The notes beneath the pieces are model-generated. The model saw only the letters and a program-made list of their open reading frames with translations, searched no databases and was not told where the DNA came from. Positions 16,997 through 24,054 of a stretch of DNA of 31,273 bases are shown here, piece by piece. Position numbers and translations under genes: made by a program. Position 1 is the first letter of the stretch, and the number at the start of each line of letters is the position of its first letter. Origin of the DNA: CAZRIE01 sp964600075 (lineage in GTDB: Bacteria > Bacteroidota > Bacteroidia > Flavobacteriales > Flavobacteriaceae); contig CAZRIE010000046.1 of the NCBI GenBank assembly GCA_964600075.1, positions 1 to 31,273 of the forward strand, given 5' to 3'.

Positions 16997-18172
16997 ATGA
17001 ATTACATTCTTTTTGATGGTACGGTCAGAAACAACCTACTTCCGTTTACGTTCACAAGACCCGTTGCCGATATTCGTATCGGAATTTTAACTATTCGTGA
17101 AAAGTGGGAAAAATATTTGAGCAATACTACGACCACGATTACTGAAGATTATCTTTCGGAGAAGTATCCTATGGTCGAGTTAGAAGAGAATGTATTGATC
17201 AATGCTTCTTTTCTTCCCACCCAAAAACTTGTTGAACTCGTCAAAAACCTAAGTGAAAACGAAGCTATTTTTCAAGGGGAAGATGTCGTTGCTTTTTTTA
17301 CTAAGGATACTCAGGAAGAAGTGAATTTTTCATCCTATCTACATATTGATTTTGAGGATGAAGTACTTCAGGTGGTGAATACCTGGGATATTTTCTCAAA
17401 AAATGGGGAAGCCCTTCAAGCTGATTTCGACCTCATTACATCCGGAAGAGAAAGTGCTCCAATACCAGAAAGCAATACCTTAATACACCCAGAACGTATA
17501 TTTTTGGAGGAAGGCGCAACGGTCGAACATAGTATTCTGAACGCCACTGAAGGCCCTATTTATTTGGGAAAAGATTCTGAGGTTTGGGAAGGGAATTTGA
17601 TTCGTGGGGCTTTTGCCCTTTGCAACAATGCCGTTGTTAAAATGGGTGCGAAAATTTATGGGCCGACAACAATAGGTCCGCATGGTAAGGTTTGTGGAGA
17701 AATTAGCAATTCTGTTATTTTCGGATATTCGAGCAAAGGTCACGAAGGGTATTTGGGCAATGCCGTATTGGGCGAATGGTGCAATATTGGGGCTGATAGT
17801 AATAATTCAAACCTCAAGAACAATTATGCTAAAGTACGTCTGTGGAACTATGCTACTGAAAAATTCGAACAAACCGGACTTCAGTTCTGTGGTTTAATGA
17901 TGGGAGATCATAGCAAGACGGCCATAAATACAATGTTCAATACGGGCACGGTAATCGGCGTAAATTGTAACATTTATGTTCCGGGATTTCCACGGAATTT
18001 TGTGCCTAGTTTTAGTTGGGGCGGGGCTTCAGGCTTTACAACCTATAGTACTTCCAAAGCTTTTGAAGCGGCTAAGGTTATGATGGCTCGAAGGCATGTT
18101 GAGTTTGATGATAAAGAGGCACGTATCTTGGAACATGTTTTTGAATTGACCAAGAAGTGGCGTAATTATTAA
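16997..18172 (+). CDS. GlmU-like putative sugar nucleotidyltransferase/acyltransferase
   Basis: 391 residues. The N-terminal half (about 1-180) begins MNYILFDGTVRNNLLPFTFTRPV, then DIRIGILTIREKW, a signature of the Bacteroidota GlmU-family group (TIGR03991, from memory). The C-terminal half is a left-handed beta-helix of hexapeptide repeats: IYLGKDSEVWEG, AKIYGPTTIGPH, GAVLGEWCNIG-like turns and NTGTVIGVNCNIY. This architecture mirrors GlmU (uridylyltransferase plus acetyltransferase) but the canonical G-x-G-T-R-M nucleotide loop is absent, so the reaction is uncertain. Proposed roles are UDP-sugar synthesis for cell-wall or LPS. It is flanked by rpmE2 upstream and mtaB downstream, each with its own promoter-like box, so it is probably monocistronic. 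Confidence 0.87.
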   Translation: MNYILFDGTVRNNLLPFTFTRPVADIRIGILTIREKWEKYLSNTTTTITEDYLSEKYPMVELEENVLINASFLPTQKLVELVKNLSENEAIFQGEDVVAFFTKDTQEEVNFSSYLHIDFEDEVLQVVNTWDIFSKNGEALQADFDLITSGRESAPIPESNTLIHPERIFLEEGATVEHSILNATEGPIYLGKDSEVWEGNLIRGAFALCNNAVVKMGAKIYGPTTIGPHGKVCGEISNSVIFGYSSKGHEGYLGNAVLGEWCNIGADSNNSNLKNNYAKVRLWNYATEKFEQTGLQFCGLMMGDHSKTAINTMFNTGTVIGVNCNIYVPGFPRNFVPSFSWGGASGFTTYSTSKAFEAAKVMMARRHVEFDDKEARILEHVFELTKKWRNY

Positions 18173-18224
18173 TTTTTTTAGCTAGTGACGGGTAATAATC
18201 TTTATAATTTATTGAATTGGTAAT

Positions 18225-18250
18225 GAGATTTTTTAATCCGAAAAAATCTC
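18225..18250. other. A/T-rich perfect hairpin after the GlmU-like gene
   Basis: GAGATTTTTT (18225-18234) and AAAAAATCTC (18241-18250) are perfect inverted arms around a 6-nt loop. It is 53 bp past the stop codon at 18172. Either strand could use it as a weak terminator, but the stem has few G-C pairs and no T run follows. Confidence 0.4.
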
Positions 18251-18302
18251 AATTAGGCATTCTGCTAAAATCGTCCATAACCTGCAATCGGTAATTTGTA
18301 CT

Positions 18303-18310
18303 TATATTTG
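18303..18310 (+). promoter_or_regulatory. -7 element for mtaB
   Basis: TATATTTG fits TAnnTTTG exactly and ends 25 bp before the ATG at 18336. A CTG at 18282-18284 is 18 bp upstream, a one-mismatch -33. Confidence 0.45.
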
Positions 18311-18335
18311 CATTCCAAAAAAAGCATCCCTTTCA

Positions 18336-19664
18336 ATGAAAAAGAAAGTCGCATTTTATACGTTGGGCTGCAAACTTAATTTCTCAGAAACCTCTACCAT
18401 TGCCAGAGGTTTTCAAGAGGAAGGTTTTGAACGTGTCGATTTTTCGGAAAAAGCCGATATGTATGTTATAAATACGTGTTCCGTGACCGAAAATGCGGAT
18501 AAACGCTTTAAAACTATTGTAAAGCAGGCTCAGAAAGTAAATCCTGATGCATTTGTGGCCGCGATTGGCTGTTATGCCCAATTGAAACCCGAAGAACTGG
18601 CAGATGTTGATGGTGTAGACTTGGTGCTTGGGGCTACCGAAAAATTCAAGATAACAGATTATGTTAACGACCTTACCAAGCATGAACATGGTGAAGTGCA
18701 TTCATGCGAAATCGAAGATGCCGATTTTTACGTAGGCAGTTATGCTATTGGTGACCGCACAAGGGCATTTCTAAAAGTGCAAGACGGTTGTGATTATAAA
18801 TGTACCTATTGTACAATTCCTTTGGCACGGGGTATTTCACGTAGTGATACATTACCGAACGTGCTTAAAAATGCTACTGAAATTTCAGCTCAAGGTATTA
18901 AGGAAATCGTTTTAACAGGAGTCAATATCGGCGACTACGGAAAAGGCGAATTCGGAAACAAAAAACACGAACATACGTTTTTGGATTTAGTGAAAGCTTT
19001 GGATGAGGTAAAAGGTATTCATCGTTTACGGATATCATCTATCGAACCCAATCTTTTAAAGAACGAAACAATTGATTTTGTAGCCAATAGCAACGCTTTT
19101 GTACCCCATTTTCACATTCCTTTACAAAGTGGTAGCGATGAAATACTGAAATCGATGCGTCGCAGATATATGAGCGATTTATATGTCGATAGGGTTAGGA
19201 GAATAAAAGAGACCATGCCCCATGCCTGTATCGGGGTAGACGTAATTGTAGGTTTTCCAGGTGAAACAGATGCCAATTTTCTAGATAGTTATCATTTTTT
19301 GAACGAGCTTGATATTTCTTACCTACATGTGTTTACCTACTCGGAGAGGGATAATACCCCAGCTGCCGAAATGGGCGGGACTGTACCTAAGAATGTACGA
19401 AGTAAAAGAAGTAAAATGCTACGCACACTTTCAGTAAAGAAACGAAGGGCCTTTTATGAAAGTCAATTGGGCAGTACGCGAACCGTGCTCTTCGAAGGCG
19501 AAAACAAAGAAGGTTATATTCACGGCTTTACCGAAAACTACGTAAAAGTAAAAGAACCTTGGGATCCAGCTTTAATAAATACCTTACGTAAGATAGGTCT
19601 TACCGAAATTGATCAAGACGGCCTTGTTCGTTGTGAGTTTGTGAATAGTGTAGTAGACGTATAA
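18336..19664 (+). CDS. mtaB: tRNA (N6-threonylcarbamoyladenosine-37-C2) methylthiotransferase MtaB
   Basis: A radical-SAM enzyme that adds a methylthio group to t6A37 in ANN-decoding tRNAs, giving ms2t6A. Its 442 residues show the MiaB-type layout. The N-terminal UPF0004 domain holds the three auxiliary-cluster cysteines: Cys12 (LGCKLN), Cys48 (NTCSV) and Cys79 (GCYAQ). The radical-SAM cluster motif CDYKCTYC sits at 152-159. SSIEPNLL and HIPLQSGSD follow, with a C-terminal TRAM-like RNA-binding region from about 384. LGCKLNFSE, as opposed to the LGCQMN-type of MiaB, and the SSIEP segment favour MtaB over MiaB or RimO. The ATG at 18336 is the first Met and starts the domain. A bidirectional terminator follows. 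Confidence 0.95.
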   Translation: MKKKVAFYTLGCKLNFSETSTIARGFQEEGFERVDFSEKADMYVINTCSVTENADKRFKTIVKQAQKVNPDAFVAAIGCYAQLKPEELADVDGVDLVLGATEKFKITDYVNDLTKHEHGEVHSCEIEDADFYVGSYAIGDRTRAFLKVQDGCDYKCTYCTIPLARGISRSDTLPNVLKNATEISAQGIKEIVLTGVNIGDYGKGEFGNKKHEHTFLDLVKALDEVKGIHRLRISSIEPNLLKNETIDFVANSNAFVPHFHIPLQSGSDEILKSMRRRYMSDLYVDRVRRIKETMPHACIGVDVIVGFPGETDANFLDSYHFLNELDISYLHVFTYSERDNTPAAEMGGTVPKNVRSKRSKMLRTLSVKKRRAFYESQLGSTRTVLFEGENKEGYIHGFTENYVKVKEPWDPALINTLRKIGLTEIDQDGLVRCEFVNSVVDV

Positions 19665-19801
19665 ATGGAGACCTTATTGATGGATTCCGAGATAGTGAGA
19701 TAGCCAAAGGATGGAAATCTATTTGAACCTATAAAAATATTAAAAAAGATTACAGCACTTTCAGCATCCAACGGAAACAAAAACGCGTAATGAAAAAGCA
19801 T

Positions 19802-19831
19802 AAAAAATCCCGCTATTTGGCGGGATTTTTT
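19802..19831. terminator. Bidirectional terminator between mtaB and the GNAT-like gene
   Basis: AAAAAATCCCGC (19802-19813) and GCGGGATTTTTT (19820-19831) are perfect 12-bp arms around a TATTTG loop. The T run is present on both strands, and the two flanking genes converge. Confidence 0.9.
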
Positions 19832-19850
19832 ATTTTTTGAATCCAAATTT

Positions 19851-20144
19851 TTAGATTCGGATACCTACAGGCAACATCTCTTTATATTGTCTGTTTTTAC
19901 GTAGAAATCCTGCAATTTGTGGACTTGTAGGAACTACCCTTTGATTTTGTTCCTGAATGAGATGAAGCACCGCTTTAATGAAATTTTCTTTAAAACCCTC
20001 GTCGGTAATCTCTTCGGGTACAACCAATTTCGTCAGAAATACTTTGCGTTCTTGCGAAGAGTATTCAATTTTAGCCAAGTGCCCGTCGACCTTTGTTTCA
20101 AATTGACGTAAGAAACTGTTGTCCTTAATTTCTACTTCATTCAT
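19851..20144 (-). CDS. Small YjdJ/GNAT-like protein lacking the usual acetyl-CoA motif
   Basis: 97 residues. The order of segments follows the short acetyltransferase family PF14542: a GHLAKIEYSSQERKVFLTKLVVPEE beta-sheet part (in two pieces, about 18-42), then a helix, then VVPTSPQIAGFLRKN at about 73-87. In the family the loop after VPEE normally reads G-x-G and the last strand P-x-C-P. Here the former is TDEGFKENF and the latter is PTSPQ with Ser for Cys. It may therefore bind acetyl-CoA poorly or have another role. I chose the ATG at 20144 (MNEVEIKDN); the frame stays open to 20183 but the extra residues overlap the promoter zone of the divergent hydrolase. Homology is from memory and moderate. 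Confidence 0.72.
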   Translation of the reverse strand: MNEVEIKDNSFLRQFETKVDGHLAKIEYSSQERKVFLTKLVVPEEITDEGFKENFIKAVLHLIQEQNQRVVPTSPQIAGFLRKNRQYKEMLPVGIRI

Positions 20145-20187
20145 GTAGTTTAGTGTTTTATCGGCGTAAGACAAAAAAATCACGACG

Positions 20188-20215
20188 TTGTCAGATCGTA
20201 ATTTTGTTACTTTTG
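20188..20215 (+). promoter_or_regulatory. Promoter for the alpha/beta hydrolase gene
   Basis: TTG at 20188-20190 and TACTTTTG at 20208-20215 (exact TAnnTTTG) with a 17-bp spacer. The leader to the ATG at 20309 would be near 87 nt, which argues against starting the protein at 20153, upstream of this promoter. Confidence 0.5.
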
Positions 20216-20308
20216 CTCAAGTTGTGTAAACAATGGAATTACCCCAAAGTCAGCAACAAAAGTAGTGAAAAAAATGTTAATTCCCTAATAAAACCTCCGC
20301 TTTTCAGT

Positions 20309-20971
20309 ATGTCAGACACTAAGATTCATGTCTATTTTATGCCGGGTATGGCTGCAAATCCATCCATCTTTAAAAATATTGTACTGCCTTCAGATACTTT
20401 CGAAATACATTTATTAGAATGGTTCGTTCCGGATAAGAACATGAGTTTAGCAGAATATGCCCAAAAGATGAATACGCAAATTCCGCATAACGACCCGGTT
20501 TTGGTGGGTGTTTCTTTTGGTGGTATGTTAGTACAGCAGATGGCAAGTTTAAAGGCGGTTAGAAAGGTCATTATAATTTCGAGCGTCAAAGATGCTTCTG
20601 AATTGCCCAAACGGATGATCTTTGCAAAATATACCAAAATACATAAGCTGCTGCCTACTGGGTTAGTGAACAATGTGGAACTTTTGGCCAAATATGCGTT
20701 TGGAGAGACCGTTACCAAAAGACTTGCACTATATGAGGAATACTTGTCCTTGAGAGATAAGGATTATATAGACTGGTCAATAGATCAAATCGTAAGTTGG
20801 AAACAGCCCGATTTCTCTGATTGTTTGGTGCATATTCATGGGGAAAAAGATGCCGTTTTTCCTATCGGAAACATTAAGGAGTGCATCCCCGTAAAAAATG
20901 GAACACACACCATGATTATACATAGGGCAAAGTGGTTTAATGAGAACTTACCCACAATTATTTTGCAATAA
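20309..20971 (+). CDS. Alpha/beta hydrolase
   Basis: A 220-residue serine hydrolase of the alpha/beta fold. It begins with the strand IHVYFMPGMAAN, where the oxyanion-hole-type GMAAN is usual. It has the nucleophile elbow GVSFGG at 67-72 (Ser69), an acid candidate Asp181 in HGEKDAVFP and the catalytic His200 in NGTHTMII, so the triad looks intact. No signal peptide or membrane segment is seen, so it should be cytoplasmic. The ATG at 20309 (MSDTKIHV) is chosen because the fold starts there; the open frame reaches back to 20153 but that part is low-complexity. The substrate is unknown. The lytic transglycosylase gene follows 43 nt later with its own promoter inside the end of this gene. Confidence 0.85.
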   Translation: MSDTKIHVYFMPGMAANPSIFKNIVLPSDTFEIHLLEWFVPDKNMSLAEYAQKMNTQIPHNDPVLVGVSFGGMLVQQMASLKAVRKVIIISSVKDASELPKRMIFAKYTKIHKLLPTGLVNNVELLAKYAFGETVTKRLALYEEYLSLRDKDYIDWSIDQIVSWKQPDFSDCLVHIHGEKDAVFPIGNIKECIPVKNGTHTMIIHRAKWFNENLPTIILQ

Positions 20972-20993
20972 GCGAGTTGTAGTATTAACTTTG
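20963..20993 (+). promoter_or_regulatory. Promoter for the lytic transglycosylase gene
   Basis: TTG at 20963-20965 (within TTTTG) and TAACTTTG at 20986-20993, an exact -7 match, with a 20-bp spacer. The -33 part lies in the last codons of the hydrolase gene. The leader is about 15 nt. Confidence 0.6.
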
Positions 20994-21014
20994 AGTAACC
21001 ATCAATAAAAAACA

Positions 21015-21971
21015 ATGAAGATTATAAAGAATGTTTTAATGCTTTTGGGTGTTTTTTTTGTCATCAGCACCTTGATTTTTGCTGTACAGAACAATACGGA
21101 ACAAATCGACGATGATCAAGACGTTGCCGAAAACGATGTTGAGAAAAATGTTGCTGCGGGTTATCGTATCTCTGCAATTGATATTCCTGAAAATCTTAAT
21201 TTCGCAGGAGAGGTTGTACCGCAGGACGATCCTGAGATTATGGAACGTATCGACAGGGAGTTTTTAGTAAACACCTACTGGCAATCGAACGCCGTTCTTT
21301 TGATAAAGCGAGCGAATATGTTTTTTCCGGTTATCGAGCCGATTTTAGCGAAAAACGGTATTCCTGATGATTTTAAATATTTGGCGGTTGCCGAAAGTGG
21401 TCTTCAAAACGTAAGGTCACATGCTGGTGCATCAGGTTTTTGGCAGATTATGAAAGCAACTGGCAAAGAGTATGGTCTTGAAATTAATAGTAATGTAGAC
21501 GAGCGCTATCATTTAGAAAAATCAACCGAAGTGGCTTGTGCCTATTTGAATAAATATAAAAAAAAGTATGGCAATTGGACCTTAACGGCAGCCTCATATA
21601 ATGCCGGTGCCGGTGCAATCAGTAAATACTTGGGTATTCAGCAAGTAGATGACTACTACGATTTACTGCTCGGTCAAGAAACGGGCAGATACGTTTTCCG
21701 TATAATGGCTATCAAAGAGATATTGAGCCATCCCGAAAAATATGGTTTCGATATCGAAGAAGAAGACCTTTATAACGCTGTACCTACGTTCAAAGTTGAG
21801 TTGAACGAGTCAGTATTGAGTTTTGCGGATTTTGCACAGCGATATGAAATCAACTACAAAATATTGAAACGTCACAATCCGTGGTTACGCGAACCACATT
21901 TGAACAACAGTTCGCGCAAGACGTACACCGTTGAAATACCCAATAAGGGCTATTACAAAGTGGCCAAATAG
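21015..21971 (+). CDS. Membrane-anchored lytic murein transglycosylase (SLT domain)
   Basis: 318 residues. The N-terminal hydrophobic segment (about 6-24) acts as a signal or membrane anchor, followed by an acidic linker rich in Asp and Glu. The SLT/lysozyme-like domain covers about 95-215. AVAESGL places the catalytic Glu at 127, and GASGFWQIM (138-146) and YNAGAG (195-200) are the conserved substrate-binding motifs. The C-terminal region (about 255-318) with LSFADFAQRYEINYKILKRHNPWL looks like a degenerate LysM-type peptidoglycan-binding module. The enzyme would cleave glycan strands of peptidoglycan to 1,6-anhydromuropeptides in the periplasm, as MltD does. It has its own promoter, and it converges on the gene ending at 22190. 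No terminator is obvious in 21972-22189. Confidence 0.92.
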   Translation: MKIIKNVLMLLGVFFVISTLIFAVQNNTEQIDDDQDVAENDVEKNVAAGYRISAIDIPENLNFAGEVVPQDDPEIMERIDREFLVNTYWQSNAVLLIKRANMFFPVIEPILAKNGIPDDFKYLAVAESGLQNVRSHAGASGFWQIMKATGKEYGLEINSNVDERYHLEKSTEVACAYLNKYKKKYGNWTLTAASYNAGAGAISKYLGIQQVDDYYDLLLGQETGRYVFRIMAIKEILSHPEKYGFDIEEEDLYNAVPTFKVELNESVLSFADFAQRYEINYKILKRHNPWLREPHLNNSSRKTYTVEIPNKGYYKVAK

Positions 21972-22189
21972 TTATACCTATCTTCACCATATGCGAATAG
22001 ATTAAAACCTGGAGTTCAGCGAAAGCTTAAATAGTCTTTTAGTCGGCTTTGAGCTCTTTGCTATAAGTTCAAGGGTAATCTCAAAAGAAGTTAGTAAGTT
22101 TTAATGTTTAGGATTTTATTGAACAAATTCAAACACAAATATGAAATTCAAATGCAAAAAGGTATTTTTTTATTACTGATTACTACTCA

Positions 22190-22705
22190 CTAAATCTTTT
22201 TCATCTGTTTCTGCATCATCTTGATTTGCTCGGTCAGCATATTGTTCTTGTCCAGTTTTTTGGCTTCGTTCAACAAGGTAGTAGCTTCTCGCTTGCGCCG
22301 TTTCTGCATAGAAATTCCAGCAAGGCTGAGTTTAGCCATAGCAATATCATAATCCATTGTAAGTCCTAATTTCAAGGCTCTACGGAAGTATTTTTCCGCT
22401 TGGGTCAAGTTCTTTTGTGAATGGATAATACCGTGCATGTAGTTGTAATAGCCTTGTTGTTTGGTAATCAATGCCGCTTCGGGGTTCTTGATCTTGTCCA
22501 ACCATTTTTGGGTGCCTTCCAGATCTTGTTTACGCATGCGAAGAAAGGCTAGCAGTATCATTTCGTTTCTGAAGTACAGGAAAATAAAAATGAGTGAAAA
22601 TAAAATTAGGGCGATTCCGTTTCCGATGTTTCCTTCGACAAATTGGTAAACAGCAAAGGCGATAATCAGTCCGGTGATAACAAGTTTGATATTTTTATGG
22701 AACAT
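22190..22705 (-). CDS. Membrane protein with TPR-like repeats
   Basis: 171 residues with two predicted N-terminal transmembrane helices (about 7-22 and 28-46) and a cytoplasmic or periplasmic helical region. It contains at least two tetratricopeptide-like repeats, around 84-114 (QGYYNYMHGIIHSQKN... AEKYFRRALKLGL) and 121-151 (AMAKLSLAGISMQKRR... LLNEAKKLD). The C-terminus is Met/Lys/Gln rich. No enzyme motif is present. It is the second gene of a pair: only 3 nt separate it from the DUF6263 gene. Protein-protein scaffolding at the membrane is inferred from the TPRs. Confidence 0.75.
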   Translation of the reverse strand: MFHKNIKLVITGLIIAFAVYQFVEGNIGNGIALILFSLIFIFLYFRNEMILLAFLRMRKQDLEGTQKWLDKIKNPEAALITKQQGYYNYMHGIIHSQKNLTQAEKYFRRALKLGLTMDYDIAMAKLSLAGISMQKRRKREATTLLNEAKKLDKNNMLTEQIKMMQKQMKKI

Positions 22706-22708
22706 TTT

Positions 22709-23614
22709 TTAGTTGTTGATGGGTTTGTTTAATTCGTTTACTAATTCGTAAGTGGTGGTCGATTGTGTGGTGGTCGGTATCTCTTGATTACCTATTTGGG
22801 CTAGGGTCGAAGTACCCTTTGAAAAGCCTTTCACTGTCATTTTTTTGATAAAACCCGATGCAAGATTGGTAGTGATTTGTGTGTTTTGTGTTCCGCTCAA
22901 TTTCATAGTGGCGGCAAGCTCGGTCACGTCCGTTGTCACGTCTGCAGTTCCACTAATATTCGCGTTATCCTTAGAAAGTGCGACCAAAGTCCAAATATTA
23001 TGGGTATTTAGTTTACCTGAATATTCATTTTCCCAACTATCACCAATACTTACCTTCTCTAAGGGGTAAATAAAGGTCATCTGTTTATAACTGTTCGAAA
23101 GGGCTTCGGAACCAAATTCTTTTTCCAACGATTTTTTCATCATATTCAATGAAAACTCATCTTCTAGGCCAGAAGCTTCGGCCATTTTGGCGACAAGGCT
23201 ATCTCCGCCGTTTACCTCAAGAATATCCCCAGTTTTGGTCAGCACTATTTTTACGGGCCTATTTAACAGACTATTGAATACCTGTGATTGCATATCACTT
23301 TCATTGACTTCCTTCGCCTTTATGTTCATTAGCTCGCCTTGAATACTGGATATCATTAAAAGATTAAGATCTTTAAAGGTCAATTCGATGTCGTAGACAC
23401 TATCACTTTCTGCCAGTACCTTGAATTCAAGAATGCCGTTGATATTATTATTAAGTTCGTGTGTCGCTCCATCAAGTTCTTGGGTGATTACTTGCTGTGC
23501 ATCTTGTTTTATGGTAAAAGTCGCATTTTTTTCAAGTTTATATTCCAAGGTGGTCTGCGCCATAGAAAGGGTACCTGAAAGAACAAGAAAAATCACACCC
23601 AAAATGTATCTCAT
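22709..23614 (-). CDS. Secreted DUF6263 family protein
   Basis: 301 residues with a signal peptide (about 1-19, ending LSMAQ). A mainly beta-strand body follows, starting TTLEYKLEKNATFTIKQ, with a conserved-looking PLEKVSIGDSWENEYSG segment near 200-216. This combination matches the Bacteroidota family DUF6263 as I recall it; function is unknown and no catalytic residues are apparent. The polyserine/threonine-rich C-terminus (TTTQSTTTYEL) may be flexible. It heads a two-gene operon with the TPR protein, only 3 nt apart. The promoter is likely the -7 box at 23647-23654, divergent from the rpmH promoter. Periplasmic or outer-membrane location is inferred from the signal peptide. Confidence 0.8.
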   Translation of the reverse strand: MRYILGVIFLVLSGTLSMAQTTLEYKLEKNATFTIKQDAQQVITQELDGATHELNNNINGILEFKVLAESDSVYDIELTFKDLNLLMISSIQGELMNIKAKEVNESDMQSQVFNSLLNRPVKIVLTKTGDILEVNGGDSLVAKMAEASGLEDEFSLNMMKKSLEKEFGSEALSNSYKQMTFIYPLEKVSIGDSWENEYSGKLNTHNIWTLVALSKDNANISGTADVTTDVTELAATMKLSGTQNTQITTNLASGFIKKMTVKGFSKGTSTLAQIGNQEIPTTTQSTTTYELVNELNKPINN

Positions 23615-23646
23615 ATATCGCTATTGTTACTGCAATCCGATTTTGG

Positions 23647-23654
23647 CAAAAGTA
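23647..23654 (-). promoter_or_regulatory. -7 element for the DUF6263 operon
   Basis: Minus-strand TACTTTTG matches TAnnTTTG exactly and lies 32 bp before the ATG at 23614. No TTG at the ideal -33 spacing is visible. Confidence 0.4.
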
Positions 23655-23710
23655 ATAAAAACGAATCGCTGTCACGAAGGCAATCGCTAAAAATATTTTT
23701 TCGAATGTAT

Positions 23711-23740
23711 TTGGCAAAGCAAAAACTCTTCGTATATTTG
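23711..23740 (+). promoter_or_regulatory. Consensus Bacteroidota promoter for rpmH
   Basis: TTG at 23711-23713, exactly 19 bp, TATATTTG at 23733-23740: both elements match perfectly. The leader to the ATG at 23798 is about 50 nt. It has the same architecture as the rpmE2 promoter, as expected for two strongly expressed ribosomal genes. Confidence 0.8.
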
Positions 23741-23797
23741 CGCCCAGATTTTGCGAGCTGTTTCGCAGATTTCTAAATCAACGTAAAGGATAATATA

Positions 23798-23965
23798 ATG
23801 CCCGGACAGAAAAGAACATATCAGCCTTCAAAACGTAAGAGAAGGAACAAACACGGTTTTATGGAGCGTATGGCCTCTGTAAACGGTAGAAAAGTATTAG
23901 CTCGAAGAAGAGCGAAAGGAAGAAAAAAACTATCTGTATCCTCTGAGCCGAGACACAAAAAATAA
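23798..23965 (+). CDS. rpmH: 50S ribosomal protein L34
   Basis: A small, highly basic large-subunit protein of 55 residues. The sequence is recognisable throughout: KRTYQPSKRKRRNKHGF, then ERMASVNGRKVLARRRAKGR, and a conserved C-terminus ending SEPRHKK. The N-terminus MPGQ is slightly longer than the MPKRT start common in the phylum. A strong consensus promoter precedes it and a strong terminator follows 24 nt after the stop, so it is normally a single-gene transcript. It is not next to rnpA, yidC or dnaA as in many bacteria but next to carB. Confidence 0.95.
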   Translation: MPGQKRTYQPSKRKRRNKHGFMERMASVNGRKVLARRRAKGRKKLSVSSEPRHKK

Positions 23966-23989
23966 TGATTCTATATTTTAAAATAATTG

Positions 23990-24023
23990 GGTGTTACTTT
24001 TTTTAAAGTAGCACCTTTTTTTT
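23990..24023 (+). terminator. Rho-independent terminator of rpmH
   Basis: GGTGTTACTTT (23990-24000) pairs with AAAGTAGCACC (24005-24015), with one G-U pair, around a TTTT loop and followed by eight T. The carB ATG is only 31 nt further on. Confidence 0.9.
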
Positions 24024-24054
24024 GCCCAATAATTACGAAAAGACGCTAGAGACT

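Noticed and set aside
19613..19846. Minus-strand frame of 77 codons after mtaB
   Set aside because: It overlaps the end of mtaB antisense and starts inside the bidirectional terminator.
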